The position numbers were made by a program, and so were the translations under genes. Under the pieces are notes generated by a model that did no database searches, was not told where the DNA came from, and saw only the letters and a program-made list of their open reading frames with translations. Below, piece after piece: positions 55,530 through 63,657 of a DNA stretch of 64,000 nucleotides (positions are counted from its first letter, which is position 1; every line of letters begins with the position of its first letter). Source of the DNA: Candidatus Zixiibacteriota bacterium (GTDB taxonomy: Bacteria > Zixibacteria > MSB-5A5 > GN15 > JAAZOE01); assembly GCA_036480375.1 (NCBI GenBank), contig JAZGGI010000042.1, positions 84,766 to 148,765 of the forward strand, read 5' to 3'.

Positions 55530-56060
55530 TTATCCTAAATTATATTTATCCAATTCCCATTTCAGGGGATTGTTCTGGATATATTCACGGATTTCAAATA
55601 ATGATTTTTCGTCGCGAATAACATGGTCATGAAATGACCGTTTCCATGCAAAGTCAGCGTATCCGGCTTTATGAATATATTTTGAGGCTGTGGTTTTGAA
55701 TGCTGCTATGGCTTTGGACAATAAGTTATTCCGCCTTTGCTTATCAGTTTGAGATTGTCTGTGTAGCGACAACTCTAGAGTTGTCGCTACGCTGTTGCCG
55801 TGGTTTATGATGATGATCCCATGTACGTGATTTGGCATGATGCAGAATTCATCCAATTGTATAAAATCAAAATGATTTGCCATCCACAGCCACCGTTGTT
55901 ATACTATTTTTCCAAATTCGTTTAGGTGCATTTTCCCGTTTGCGATTTTGCCAAAGCATTTGTTGTGTTTTTTGGTACAAATTGTGACGAAATAAAATCC
56001 GTCCCGCGAATAATTGTAATCTGGTAATCGGTTTTTGAATCGAGGCGGGTGTGGGGTCAT
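55530..56060 (-). pseudogene. REP-associated tyrosine transposase (IS200-like fold), broken by an in-frame stop
   Basis: Translation from the ATG at 56060 gives a continuous transposase frame of 177 codons, except for a TAA at codon 54 (55901-55899). The first part includes DGFYFVTICTKKHNKCFGKI and ends GKIV; the part after the stop resumes QRWLWMANHFDFIQLDEF. The HUH motif PNHVHGIII and the catalytic tyrosine region REYIQNNPLKW are intact, so only the stop disables it. The open part alone (from the ATG at 55883) lacks the first beta strand of the fold. RAYT-type proteins move or maintain REP palindromes. A sequencing error is the other explanation. Confidence 0.82.
55763..55790. repeat. REP-like palindrome inside the transposase reading frame, copy 2
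   Basis: A perfect 28-base palindrome with 14-base arms (arm: GTAGCGACAACTCT) lies within the transposase gene. It is translated in frame as SVATTLELSL, between the HUH motif and the rest of the protein, so the repeat was accepted as coding sequence. Confidence 0.85.
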
Positions 56061-56620
56061 GGTTTGGTATCGTACTTTGCCTTGATGTATTTAATACAAC
56101 CATCAAATGTCTTATCAACTACTGTATCAATAGATAATGGGAATGCTATGATTTTATCCGGATCATGATTTTCCCCACTTATTGAATTTATCCTATCAAT
56201 TATTATTCGGTGTTTCGGTTTATTCGAATCATATTCGCCGAGCGTATGGCCAATGACATTCCTAATTCGTCTAATTAAATCTACAGCCTCCCAACCATCT
56301 GTCTCATGATCAATATCAATTGATCCAAAGCATATTCTGTGGTATTCCAAAATCGATGCAAGTCTAAAGAGGACGTTTTCGTTTAAATAATGCCCGATTC
56401 TTGAAAAGTCATCTCTATCCGCTTGTTTTATTTTTCTGCCAAAATCTATGAAAACATTCTGACCCAGTTTTTGTCGATAATGGACCGCAGTTTGAATCCG
56501 TGTCTTACCGATACAACTTTCATGCATACTTGGAAATAAGGCTCTACATTTTATAAAGACTTTTTCTAATTCATCAATTTTTTTGAGTAAATCTTTTAAT
56601 TCTTCCGCGGTCACCCTCAC
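56057..56620 (-). CDS. Uncharacterised protein with a HEPN-like Rx4H motif
   Basis: A 187-residue, largely helical, charged protein. RRIRNVIGHTLGEYD contains R-x4-H, the catalytic motif of HEPN ribonucleases, placed on a predicted helix in the C-terminal half. I recognise no other domain. The GTG start overlaps the end of nnrD (GTGA), and the stop overlaps the transposase start. It appears to be translationally coupled to housekeeping genes, with no antitoxin-like gene beside it. The HEPN call is tentative. Confidence 0.5.
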   Translation of the reverse strand: MRVTAEELKDLLKKIDELEKVFIKCRALFPSMHESCIGKTRIQTAVHYRQKLGQNVFIDFGRKIKQADRDDFSRIGHYLNENVLFRLASILEYHRICFGSIDIDHETDGWEAVDLIRRIRNVIGHTLGEYDSNKPKHRIIIDRINSISGENHDPDKIIAFPLSIDTVVDKTFDGCIKYIKAKYDTKP

Positions 56621-58161
56621 ACCTCAAGCGCATCGAAGGCGGAGGGGAGGTAGTCGATGAGATCGCCGGCTAATAAACTTCGGGGATTGATGTCGCCAAT
56701 GGCGATGTCGCCGGAGAAGCCGTGAATGAATACGCCGCACAGAGCCGCTTCCAGTGGCGATAATTGCTGACCAAGAAGCGCGACGATGATGCCAGTCAAA
56801 ACATCGCCCGACCCTCCGGTGGCCATCCCGTAATTTCCGGTCGGGTTCATAAATATCTGCCCCTCAGGTGAAGCGACAATCGTCGGCGAGCCTTTCAGGG
56901 CTATCACCGAGTCGAATATTTTGGCGTACTTTGTTATCAATTCATAATTATTAATCGGATTTTCATCGGGCGTCTCGCCGGTCAAACGAGCGAACTCAAC
57001 CGGATGCGGCGTCAAAACCAGCGGCGCATGAGGCGACAATAGCGGCGATTCATCGCCCGATAACGGATACAAACCGTCGGCGTCAATGACCGCCGGTATT
57101 TCCAGATCGCCAATCAGCCTGCGTACCAGCTCGATTGTTTCGTGATGCCGTCCGAGTCCGGGACCGATTGCGACGGCATCCCTCTCGGCCATTAATCTTT
57201 TTATCTCACCTCGCGCCCGAAGACCAAGTACTTGCCGCTTTTTTAGTTCCGGCAGAGGATAGCTCATAACTTCGGTCAGCTTGGATTCGATTATATGATT
57301 CAATCCGGACGGTACACCGACCGTCACCATTCCCGAACCCGATCGAGCGGCGGCGTTCCCGGCCAGAACAGCCGCACCGGTCATGCCCGGCGAACCGGCT
57401 ATGATAAAGACTTTTCCAAAATCTCCTTTGTGACCGTTCGGTTTGGGGGTCGGCAAAGTCATCGAAACCATCTCGCCGGTTATCAGGTTGGTTTTGTAAT
57501 CGAACGACTCGACCACTTCATTGGGAATACCGATCGGAATAACCGTTATCGCTCCGGCGAATTCCCGACCCGGCGAGACAAACAATCCCGGTTTGGGCAA
57601 GGCCAGTGTCGTCGTTACTTCTGCCATCACCGCTTCAGATTCAGCCTGCCCGGTCGAGACATCCAGTCCCGAAGGAGCATCAACCGCGACTACAAATTTT
57701 TCGGCCTCGTTGATTTTATCAATGACTTCGGCGGTAATTCCGCGCGGTACTCCCGAAAATCCGGTGCCGAATATGGCGTCGATAATTATATCGTACTGCG
57801 TCAAATCAGGCAGTTCGGATATTTTATTCAATTGGATTACTGATTTTCCGTCTCCAACAATCTTATTATAATTCGCCCGGCAATCTTTCGACAGTTTTTC
57901 ATCGGTTCCTATCAGGACAAAGTCGCACGCTATATTTTCCTCAATTAGATAACGGCCGACGACAAATCCGTCGCCGCCGTTATTGCCTCGTCCGCAAATA
58001 ACGCAAATCTTCGGATCATCGAATTGCGTCAGGATATTTTCTTTAATATAAGGAAAAATCCCCCGCCCGGCGTTTTCCATCAACTCCAGCGAGGGGATAT
58101 TCCGTTCATTTATGGCGCGGCCGTCAACGGCGCGCATTTCTTCGGCATTGACCAGCTTCAT
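56617..58161 (-). CDS. nnrD: Bifunctional NAD(P)H-hydrate epimerase/dehydratase
   Basis: A 514-residue repair enzyme. The epimerase domain (YjeF_N, about 1-215) has CGRGNNGGDGFVVGRYL and DAIFGTGFSGVPRG. The ADP-dependent dehydratase domain (about 225-514) has GHKGDFGKVFIIAGSPGMTG, GPGLGRH and the nucleotide-binding NYGMATGGSGDVLTG. It restores hydrated NADH and NADPH. Start and stop overlap lon and the HEPN-like gene by four bases each, so the three are one operon. Confidence 0.93.
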   Translation of the reverse strand: MKLVNAEEMRAVDGRAINERNIPSLELMENAGRGIFPYIKENILTQFDDPKICVICGRGNNGGDGFVVGRYLIEENIACDFVLIGTDEKLSKDCRANYNKIVGDGKSVIQLNKISELPDLTQYDIIIDAIFGTGFSGVPRGITAEVIDKINEAEKFVVAVDAPSGLDVSTGQAESEAVMAEVTTTLALPKPGLFVSPGREFAGAITVIPIGIPNEVVESFDYKTNLITGEMVSMTLPTPKPNGHKGDFGKVFIIAGSPGMTGAAVLAGNAAARSGSGMVTVGVPSGLNHIIESKLTEVMSYPLPELKKRQVLGLRARGEIKRLMAERDAVAIGPGLGRHHETIELVRRLIGDLEIPAVIDADGLYPLSGDESPLLSPHAPLVLTPHPVEFARLTGETPDENPINNYELITKYAKIFDSVIALKGSPTIVASPEGQIFMNPTGNYGMATGGSGDVLTGIIVALLGQQLSPLEAALCGVFIHGFSGDIAIGDINPRSLLAGDLIDYLPSAFDALEV

Positions 58162-60527
58162 GCCGTTTTTTTCCTGGGCTCCAACGCGAATTTCAACACG
58201 TCATGAGTGTCATCCATGTATTTAAATTTCAATCCTTTTTTCAATTCCGGAGGTATTTCCACCATATCCTTTTTATTGTCGCGCGGCAATATAACCGTTT
58301 TGATGCCATAGCGGTAGGCGGCCAGGAGTTTTTCTTTCAATCCGCCGATAGGCAAAACCTGCCCTCGCAAAGTAATCTCGCCGGTCATAGCCAGTTTGTC
58401 TTTGACTCGCCGTCCGGTCGCCAAAGACGCCAGAGCCGCCGCCATCGCGATTCCGGCCGACGGGCCGTCTTTGGGAGTTGCGCCGGAAGGAACGTGAACA
58501 TGAATCTCATGGGTGTCAAAATAATCGACGGAGATATTCATGCCGTTCGTTAAAGAGCGCACAAACGACAACGCCGCTTGAACCGATTCTTTCATAACCT
58601 CACCCAACTGTCCGGTCAGGGTCAGGCTCTTTTTGCCCGGCATAGCTGTCGCCTCGATTTTGAGAACCTCGCCGCCAAACGGCGTCCAGGCCAACGCGGC
58701 GACTTCGCCGATGCGATCTTTGCTGAATTTGGTATCGGATGTGAATCTGGGCGGACCGAGATACTTGTTGAGTTCTATGCCGGTGATAACATATTTCTTG
58801 CGGCTTCCTCCCGCGACTTTGGTGGCGACTTTTCGGCAGACGTTAGCCAGTTCGCGTTCGAGATTTCGCAGTCCGGCTTCCCGCGTGTACTCATTTATCA
58901 TTTTGATAATGGCGTCTTTGTGAAACGAGATGTGGGTCGAATTTAAACCATGATTTTCAAGCTGTTTGGGAAGTAAATGCCGTTTGAAAATCTCCTTCTT
59001 TTCCAAATCGGTGTAACCGGGAATGCGGATGATTTCCATGCGGTCGCGCAATACGCCTGGAATCGGATCGAGCATATTGGCGGTCGTGATGAACATGACA
59101 TGCGACAGGTCAAAATCAACCTCGAGATAATGGTCGGAAAAACTAAAATTCTGCTCGGGATCTAAAACCTCCAAAAGAGCCGACGCCGGATCGCCCCGGA
59201 AGTCACTGCCCAGCTTATCAATCTCATCGAGCATAAAAACCGGATTATTCGATTTGACTCGTTTCAATCCCTGAATTACCCGTCCCGGCATGGCACCAAT
59301 ATATGTCCGGCGATGACCGCGAATTTCAGCTTCATCACGCATACCGCCCAGAGACAAACGATAAAACTCACGCCCCATAGCCCGGGCAATCGAACGTCCC
59401 AGCGATGTTTTTCCTACTCCGGGAGGACCGACAAAACACAGAATCGGTCCCTTGATATCCGGATTCAATCGCCGCACCGCCAGAAATTCAATTATCCGTT
59501 CTTTGACTTTATCCAGATCGAAATGATCTTCGTCAAGGATTTTGCGTGCTTTGCGGATATCAAGCATATCATCAGTTGATTTCTGCCAGGGAACATCGGT
59601 CAACCAGTCGAGATAGGTACGGCTGACGGTATATTCGGCCGATGAAGGATTCATTTCGGCCAGTCGTTCCAATTCTTTGTCGGCCGCTTCCTGGGCTTGC
59701 TCGGCCATACCCGCCGCGTCAATCTTCTTTTTAATCTCCATTATCTCGGGACGGGCCTGGCTGTCGCCCAACTCACGCTGGATGGCCTTTATCTGTTCTC
59801 TCAGGATATACTCGCGCTGCATCTTGCCCAATTCATTAGCGGCTTCGGCCTGTATCTTTTTGGATAATTCCAAAACTTCAAGTTCGCGATTTATATGGAG
59901 AAGAAGCGAAGACGTTCTTTTTTCGACATCAGGTTGAGCGATCAGCTTTTGTTTTTCTTCGATACTCAGATTCATATTGGAGGCGATAAGGTCGGTCAAT
60001 TGTCCCGGAGAATCCTGATTCATGGCGGTCACGAAAAATTCCTCGGACAAATACGGAGCCATTTCCGCCAGATATTTCAATCGATCCATCAGATTGCGAT
60101 TGAGAGCTTCGGTTTTGACGCTCCTTTTATAAATTTCCCGGACTTCTTCGATTTTGCCAATCAGATACGGTTTGGTTGAAATTTCTTTCGTGAGTTTGAT
60201 GCGCGATAAACCCTGAATCAAAAATCTGACCGAGCCATCCGGGAATCTGAGCATTTTCAGTATATTCCCTGCCGTGCCGTGTTTATATATATCATCGAAT
60301 CCGGGATCTTTAATATCAGGGTCGTGAGTATTAAAAATACCAATCGTTTTACCGTGCATCAGGGCTTCGTCAACTAACTGAGTATGAGCTTTTTCGGATA
60401 TTATCAAGGGGATTACCAAAAAAGGAAAAACGACGACGCCCTTAACCGGCAAAATCGGCATTTCCCGGGGAAGAACAATTTCATCCTGAAATTCTTTTGT
60501 GATCGTGATTTCCAAAATATCTCCCAT
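58158..60527 (-). CDS. lon: Lon protease (LonA type)
   Basis: A 789-residue ATP-dependent protease. The N-terminal substrate-binding domain begins at PILPVKGVVVFPFLVIPL. A coiled-coil region follows, then the AAA+ domain with Walker A GPPGVGKT at 367-374, and the protease domain with catalytic Ser690 in DGPSAG and a Lys near 731-733 in GGLKEK. It degrades misfolded and regulatory proteins. It starts the lon-nnrD-HEPN operon behind a GGGAGAT-like sequence. Confidence 0.96.
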   Translation of the reverse strand: MGDILEITITKEFQDEIVLPREMPILPVKGVVVFPFLVIPLIISEKAHTQLVDEALMHGKTIGIFNTHDPDIKDPGFDDIYKHGTAGNILKMLRFPDGSVRFLIQGLSRIKLTKEISTKPYLIGKIEEVREIYKRSVKTEALNRNLMDRLKYLAEMAPYLSEEFFVTAMNQDSPGQLTDLIASNMNLSIEEKQKLIAQPDVEKRTSSLLLHINRELEVLELSKKIQAEAANELGKMQREYILREQIKAIQRELGDSQARPEIMEIKKKIDAAGMAEQAQEAADKELERLAEMNPSSAEYTVSRTYLDWLTDVPWQKSTDDMLDIRKARKILDEDHFDLDKVKERIIEFLAVRRLNPDIKGPILCFVGPPGVGKTSLGRSIARAMGREFYRLSLGGMRDEAEIRGHRRTYIGAMPGRVIQGLKRVKSNNPVFMLDEIDKLGSDFRGDPASALLEVLDPEQNFSFSDHYLEVDFDLSHVMFITTANMLDPIPGVLRDRMEIIRIPGYTDLEKKEIFKRHLLPKQLENHGLNSTHISFHKDAIIKMINEYTREAGLRNLERELANVCRKVATKVAGGSRKKYVITGIELNKYLGPPRFTSDTKFSKDRIGEVAALAWTPFGGEVLKIEATAMPGKKSLTLTGQLGEVMKESVQAALSFVRSLTNGMNISVDYFDTHEIHVHVPSGATPKDGPSAGIAMAAALASLATGRRVKDKLAMTGEITLRGQVLPIGGLKEKLLAAYRYGIKTVILPRDNKKDMVEIPPELKKGLKFKYMDDTHDVLKFALEPRKKTA

Positions 60528-60762
60528 TCAACCGCGTTTATTACGCGGGCATAGCTAATTTAAGGCTATAAAAATTTCCGCCCCAGCGCAATATTAAATC
60601 GTTATCATTTCAAAACAGAAAACAGGTGGAACCTAAATTTGGTTCCATGTCATATTTTCCCCGGCGCGTCGCTGACCGTTTCTACTTTTTTATATCGGTT
60701 TCTTAGTCCATCTTTTCAACATATTATACATTCCTTTGCGAGGCGCGGCCCGCAAAATTGGC

Positions 60763-60790
60763 TTGACATTTTTTTCCTTTTGAGTAACCT
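60763..60790 (+). promoter_or_regulatory. Promoter for the ferritin-like gene pair
   Basis: TTGACA (60763-60768) and TAACCT (60785-60790) are separated by 16 bases, 45 bases upstream of the first ferritin-like gene. The 300-bp divergent region between lon and this gene shows no other clear signal. Confidence 0.55.
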
Positions 60791-60835
60791 TTCGGGACGT
60801 ATAAATTCTGAAAATATAAAATGGGAGATATATTC

Positions 60836-61042
60836 ATGGTTGATTCTACCACCGACCCCATCACGGCGATTGAAATGGCAATCAAACGTGAAGAAGCCGC
60901 TTATGAGTTTTACATGAGGCATTCCAGGATTTTCGAAAACGAGGCCACGCGGAAGATGTTCGAAAAGCTGGCTGAGGAAGAAATCAAACATAAGGAACGG
61001 CTCCAGCAGGAACTCAATGACAATTATTACACGGAAATGTAA
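60836..61042 (+). CDS. Short ferritin-like/rubrerythrin-related protein
   Basis: A 68-residue protein from the ATG at 60836, preceded by GGGAG eight bases upstream; an ATG five codons earlier overlaps that ribosome binding site. EEAAYEFYMRHS and EEEIKHKERLQQEL are the first two helices of a rubrerythrin-type di-iron domain, but the second pair is missing. Such half-size proteins may dimerise to make a four-helix bundle. It forms a unit with the full-length ferritin-like gene 26 bp downstream. Confidence 0.72.
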   Translation: MVDSTTDPITAIEMAIKREEAAYEFYMRHSRIFENEATRKMFEKLAEEEIKHKERLQQELNDNYYTEM

Positions 61043-61068
61043 CCGGCAAACAAGGTGAGGGATAAATT

Positions 61069-61551
61069 ATGATTCCAGCAAATCCAAAAGTTCTCGACGC
61101 GCTGAACTGGGGGATATCGTCCGAGATTAAAAGTTATGTTTTTTATCTGGAAGCGGCCCAAAAAACTGATAATGCCGAGCATAAAGATACACTCTTGAAG
61201 CTCGCTGCAGAGGAAAAAGAGCATTATCAGGTTCTGGAGCGACAGCATCATTCATTGATAACTTCCGAGCAGTGGGTAACCTATAATGATATCCTGGGTC
61301 AGGAAGGACTCCCGGAAATCGATGAAAACATGGCCGGGCAGCATCGGGGCCTTATCGATACTGTTCGCAATGCTTCGGATATGAGAACCGTTCTTGATAT
61401 TGCTTTTGATTTGGAAAAAGAGGCTAATGGAGTTTTCTCCAAAGCGGCCGAGGACGCCGACGATCCCGAGCAGAAAAAGAGTTTTGAGTTTTTGGCCAAG
61501 TTTGAACGCGGTCACATGAATCTTATCCGGAAGATGATAGATTCTCTTTAG
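61069..61551 (+). CDS. Ferritin-like di-iron protein (rubrerythrin without rubredoxin domain)
   Basis: A 160-residue four-helix protein with all four helix motifs in place: SSEIKSYVFYLEA, EEKEHYQVLERQH, DLEKEANGVFSKA and FERGHMNLIRKM. It has no C-terminal rubredoxin domain. Relatives reduce peroxide or protect against oxidative stress in anaerobes. The start lies behind AAGGTGAGGG. Confidence 0.85.
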   Translation: MIPANPKVLDALNWGISSEIKSYVFYLEAAQKTDNAEHKDTLLKLAAEEKEHYQVLERQHHSLITSEQWVTYNDILGQEGLPEIDENMAGQHRGLIDTVRNASDMRTVLDIAFDLEKEANGVFSKAAEDADDPEQKKSFEFLAKFERGHMNLIRKMIDSL

Positions 61552-61594
61552 CGCTCAAATATATTGCTACAAAGATTTAATTATGATAGATTGC

Positions 61595-61627
61595 GCGAGT
61601 GAAAAAAACTCGCACGATTTTTTTTTT
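61595..61627 (+). terminator. Intrinsic terminator just before the alanine racemase start
   Basis: A six-base stem GCGAGT/ACTCGC with an A-rich loop is followed by a run of ten T residues that ends at the alr ATG. It most likely stops transcription of the ferritin-like pair. If alr transcription starts upstream, it would act as an attenuator. Confidence 0.65.
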
Positions 61628-62773
61628 ATGAATAAGAAAAATCTGATATGGATAGAAATTAACCGCCGGGCGATATTAAACAATATCAAAAGCCTGTCTC
61701 GTCTGGCCGGTAAAAAAACAATGCTCGCTCCGGCTGTCAAAGCTAACGGTTACGGGCACGGCCTCCGCGAAATTGTCAGTATTCTATCCGAGACGAAAAT
61801 TCCTTATATATCGATTCATTCAACGGTTGAGGCCGAAACATCGCGGGCCGAGGGATGGGACCGCAAAATCATAATGGTCGGGCCGGTCGCGCCGGAGGAT
61901 ATCGACGCTATCTTTCGCCTCGATTTAGAACCGGTTGTTACCGAGCCGACGTTCATATCAAAGCTGGGACGATTCTGCCGCAAATCCAATACTTCGGCTA
62001 AAGTACATCTCAAACTCGAAACCGGCACTAATCGGCAGGGGATGAATAAAAAAGAGCTATCCCGCGCGGCCTCAACATTGAAAAAATATCCCGAAATTTC
62101 AGTCGCCGGAATCTCGACTCATTTCGCCAATATCGAGGATACAACCGATCATACTTTCGCCATGAATCAGCTCAAACAATTCAAGAGCATGAACGCTTAT
62201 TTGAATAAACTGGGCGTCAAACCAAAACTGAAACATACCGCCTGCTCGGCGGCTCTGTTGCTCTTTAAGGAAACTTATTTTGATCTCGCGCGTCCGGGAG
62301 TTGCTCTTTACGGTTACTGGCCTTCGAGTGAAACTTATGTTTCCTATCGCCTCGGCGGTGGGACGAATAAAATCCTGACTCCGGCCCTGTCATTATGTTC
62401 GCGGATAACGCAAATTAAAACGGTTGAAGCCGGAAGTTTTATCGGCTACGGATGCACCTATCGGGCCAGTTCTAAATTAAAAATCGCCGTTCTACCGGCA
62501 GGTTATTCCGACGGCATCGACCGCCGATTATCGAACCTGGGATATGTCTTAATCAAGGGCCGTCGGGCGCCGATTCGCGGCCGCGTTTGCATGAATCTGA
62601 TAATGGTTGATATCACTAATATCCGCGGGGTTAAATTATATGATATCGCTACCATACTTGGAACGGATGGGGACGAAAAGATATCAGCCGATACCCATGC
62701 CGCCTGGTGCCAGACGATCAATTATGAGATTATTTCACGGGTATCTTCAACCCTGCCGCGATATATGGTTTAA
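61628..62773 (+). CDS. alr: Alanine racemase
   Basis: A 381-residue PLP enzyme that makes D-alanine for peptidoglycan. The PLP lysine is in PAVKANGYGHG near residue 39 and the second catalytic tyrosine is in GYGCTYRAS. VALYGYWPSSE and RGRVCMNLIMVDIT are standard. I use the ATG at 61628, which begins MNKKNLIWIEINRRAI as family members do; the frame continues 15 codons upstream, but through the terminator hairpin and T-run. No good ribosome binding site exists for either start. Confidence 0.9.
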   Translation: MNKKNLIWIEINRRAILNNIKSLSRLAGKKTMLAPAVKANGYGHGLREIVSILSETKIPYISIHSTVEAETSRAEGWDRKIIMVGPVAPEDIDAIFRLDLEPVVTEPTFISKLGRFCRKSNTSAKVHLKLETGTNRQGMNKKELSRAASTLKKYPEISVAGISTHFANIEDTTDHTFAMNQLKQFKSMNAYLNKLGVKPKLKHTACSAALLLFKETYFDLARPGVALYGYWPSSETYVSYRLGGGTNKILTPALSLCSRITQIKTVEAGSFIGYGCTYRASSKLKIAVLPAGYSDGIDRRLSNLGYVLIKGRRAPIRGRVCMNLIMVDITNIRGVKLYDIATILGTDGDEKISADTHAAWCQTINYEIISRVSSTLPRYMV

Positions 62774-62960
62774 AATTTGCCATCCGGTTATTTTGAATTA
62801 CAATTATCAATTAGTCTAAAATTTACTATAAATCGCCCGATAATTGAGATTAAGACAAACATTGTCCCGTATTGTAAGCTGTTGTAACTGAATCGATAAG
62901 TAATCAATTTAGACTCCTTCGAAAAATTGCTTGACTGCGGGTAATATTTTCCGTTTCTTA

Positions 62961-62978
62961 TTGTGAAACAATTCACAT
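62961..62978. promoter_or_regulatory. Rex operator
   Basis: TTGTGAA, four bases, then TTCACAT matches the Rex consensus TTGTGAA-N4-TTCACAA at 13 of 14 fixed positions. It lies 26 bases before rex, which suggests autoregulation by the NADH/NAD ratio. Confidence 0.82.
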
Positions 62979-63003
62979 GCTGTTTTAGAAACCGCGATGG
63001 GAT

Positions 63004-63657
63004 ATGGCCAAACAGAATAACGGACAAAAAAAGATTTCTGAATCGACTATCAGACGTCTTTCATTATATTATCGAGCTCTTTCTCTGCTGGAGAAGGAGA
63101 ACCATGAGACAATCTCATCGAAAGAACTGGCTCGCCGAGAAAAACTGACTCCGGCGCAGGTTCGCAAAGACCTCTCGTTTTTTGGGAGTTTTGGAACCAG
63201 AGGGCTGGGGTATCCCGTCACGGAACTGAAAAAACGCGTTGCCAGGATTCTCGGAATCAACCGCATCTGGAACATCGCCATGGTCGGGGTTGGGAATATC
63301 GGCTCGGCCCTGGTTTCCTACAAGGAATTCCATCGTCAGGGTTTCCGCATCAAATTGATTTTTGATAATGACCAGCGTAAGATAGGTTCCAATCATAAAG
63401 GTTTGATCGTATCGGATATCAAAGATATGCCGCGCCTGTTGCGTGAGCATAATATTGAAATAGTTATTCTGGCCGTTCCCGCCATCGTCGCTCAATATAT
63501 TGTCGATGAAGTCGTTGAAGCCGGCATCAAGGCGATTTTGAATTTCGCGCCGATTAATCTAACCGTTCCCGAGGATGTTTTTCTCCGCAACGAGAACATG
63601 TCGATGGAACTCGAATATCTCTCATTTATCATATCCAACGATTATAAGCCGAATTAA
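63004..63657 (+). CDS. rex: Redox-sensing transcriptional repressor Rex
   Basis: A 217-residue repressor with an N-terminal winged helix (SESTIRRLSLYYRALSLLE to LTPAQVRKDLSFFGSFG). Its Rossmann domain has MVGVGNIGSALVSY and ends with the helix that swaps between dimers (MELEYLSFIIS). Rex leaves DNA when NADH is high and controls fermentative and respiratory genes. A matching operator lies upstream. In this organism, oxidation of aromatic compounds would change the NADH/NAD ratio that Rex senses. Confidence 0.93.
   Translation: MAKQNNGQKKISESTIRRLSLYYRALSLLEKENHETISSKELARREKLTPAQVRKDLSFFGSFGTRGLGYPVTELKKRVARILGINRIWNIAMVGVGNIGSALVSYKEFHRQGFRIKLIFDNDQRKIGSNHKGLIVSDIKDMPRLLREHNIEIVILAVPAIVAQYIVDEVVEAGIKAILNFAPINLTVPEDVFLRNENMSMELEYLSFIISNDYKPN

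Noticed and set aside
55530..55883. 117-residue transposase as a complete gene
   Set aside because: The same frame continues upstream across a single TAA with clear transposase sequence, so the short frame is the remnant of a longer gene.
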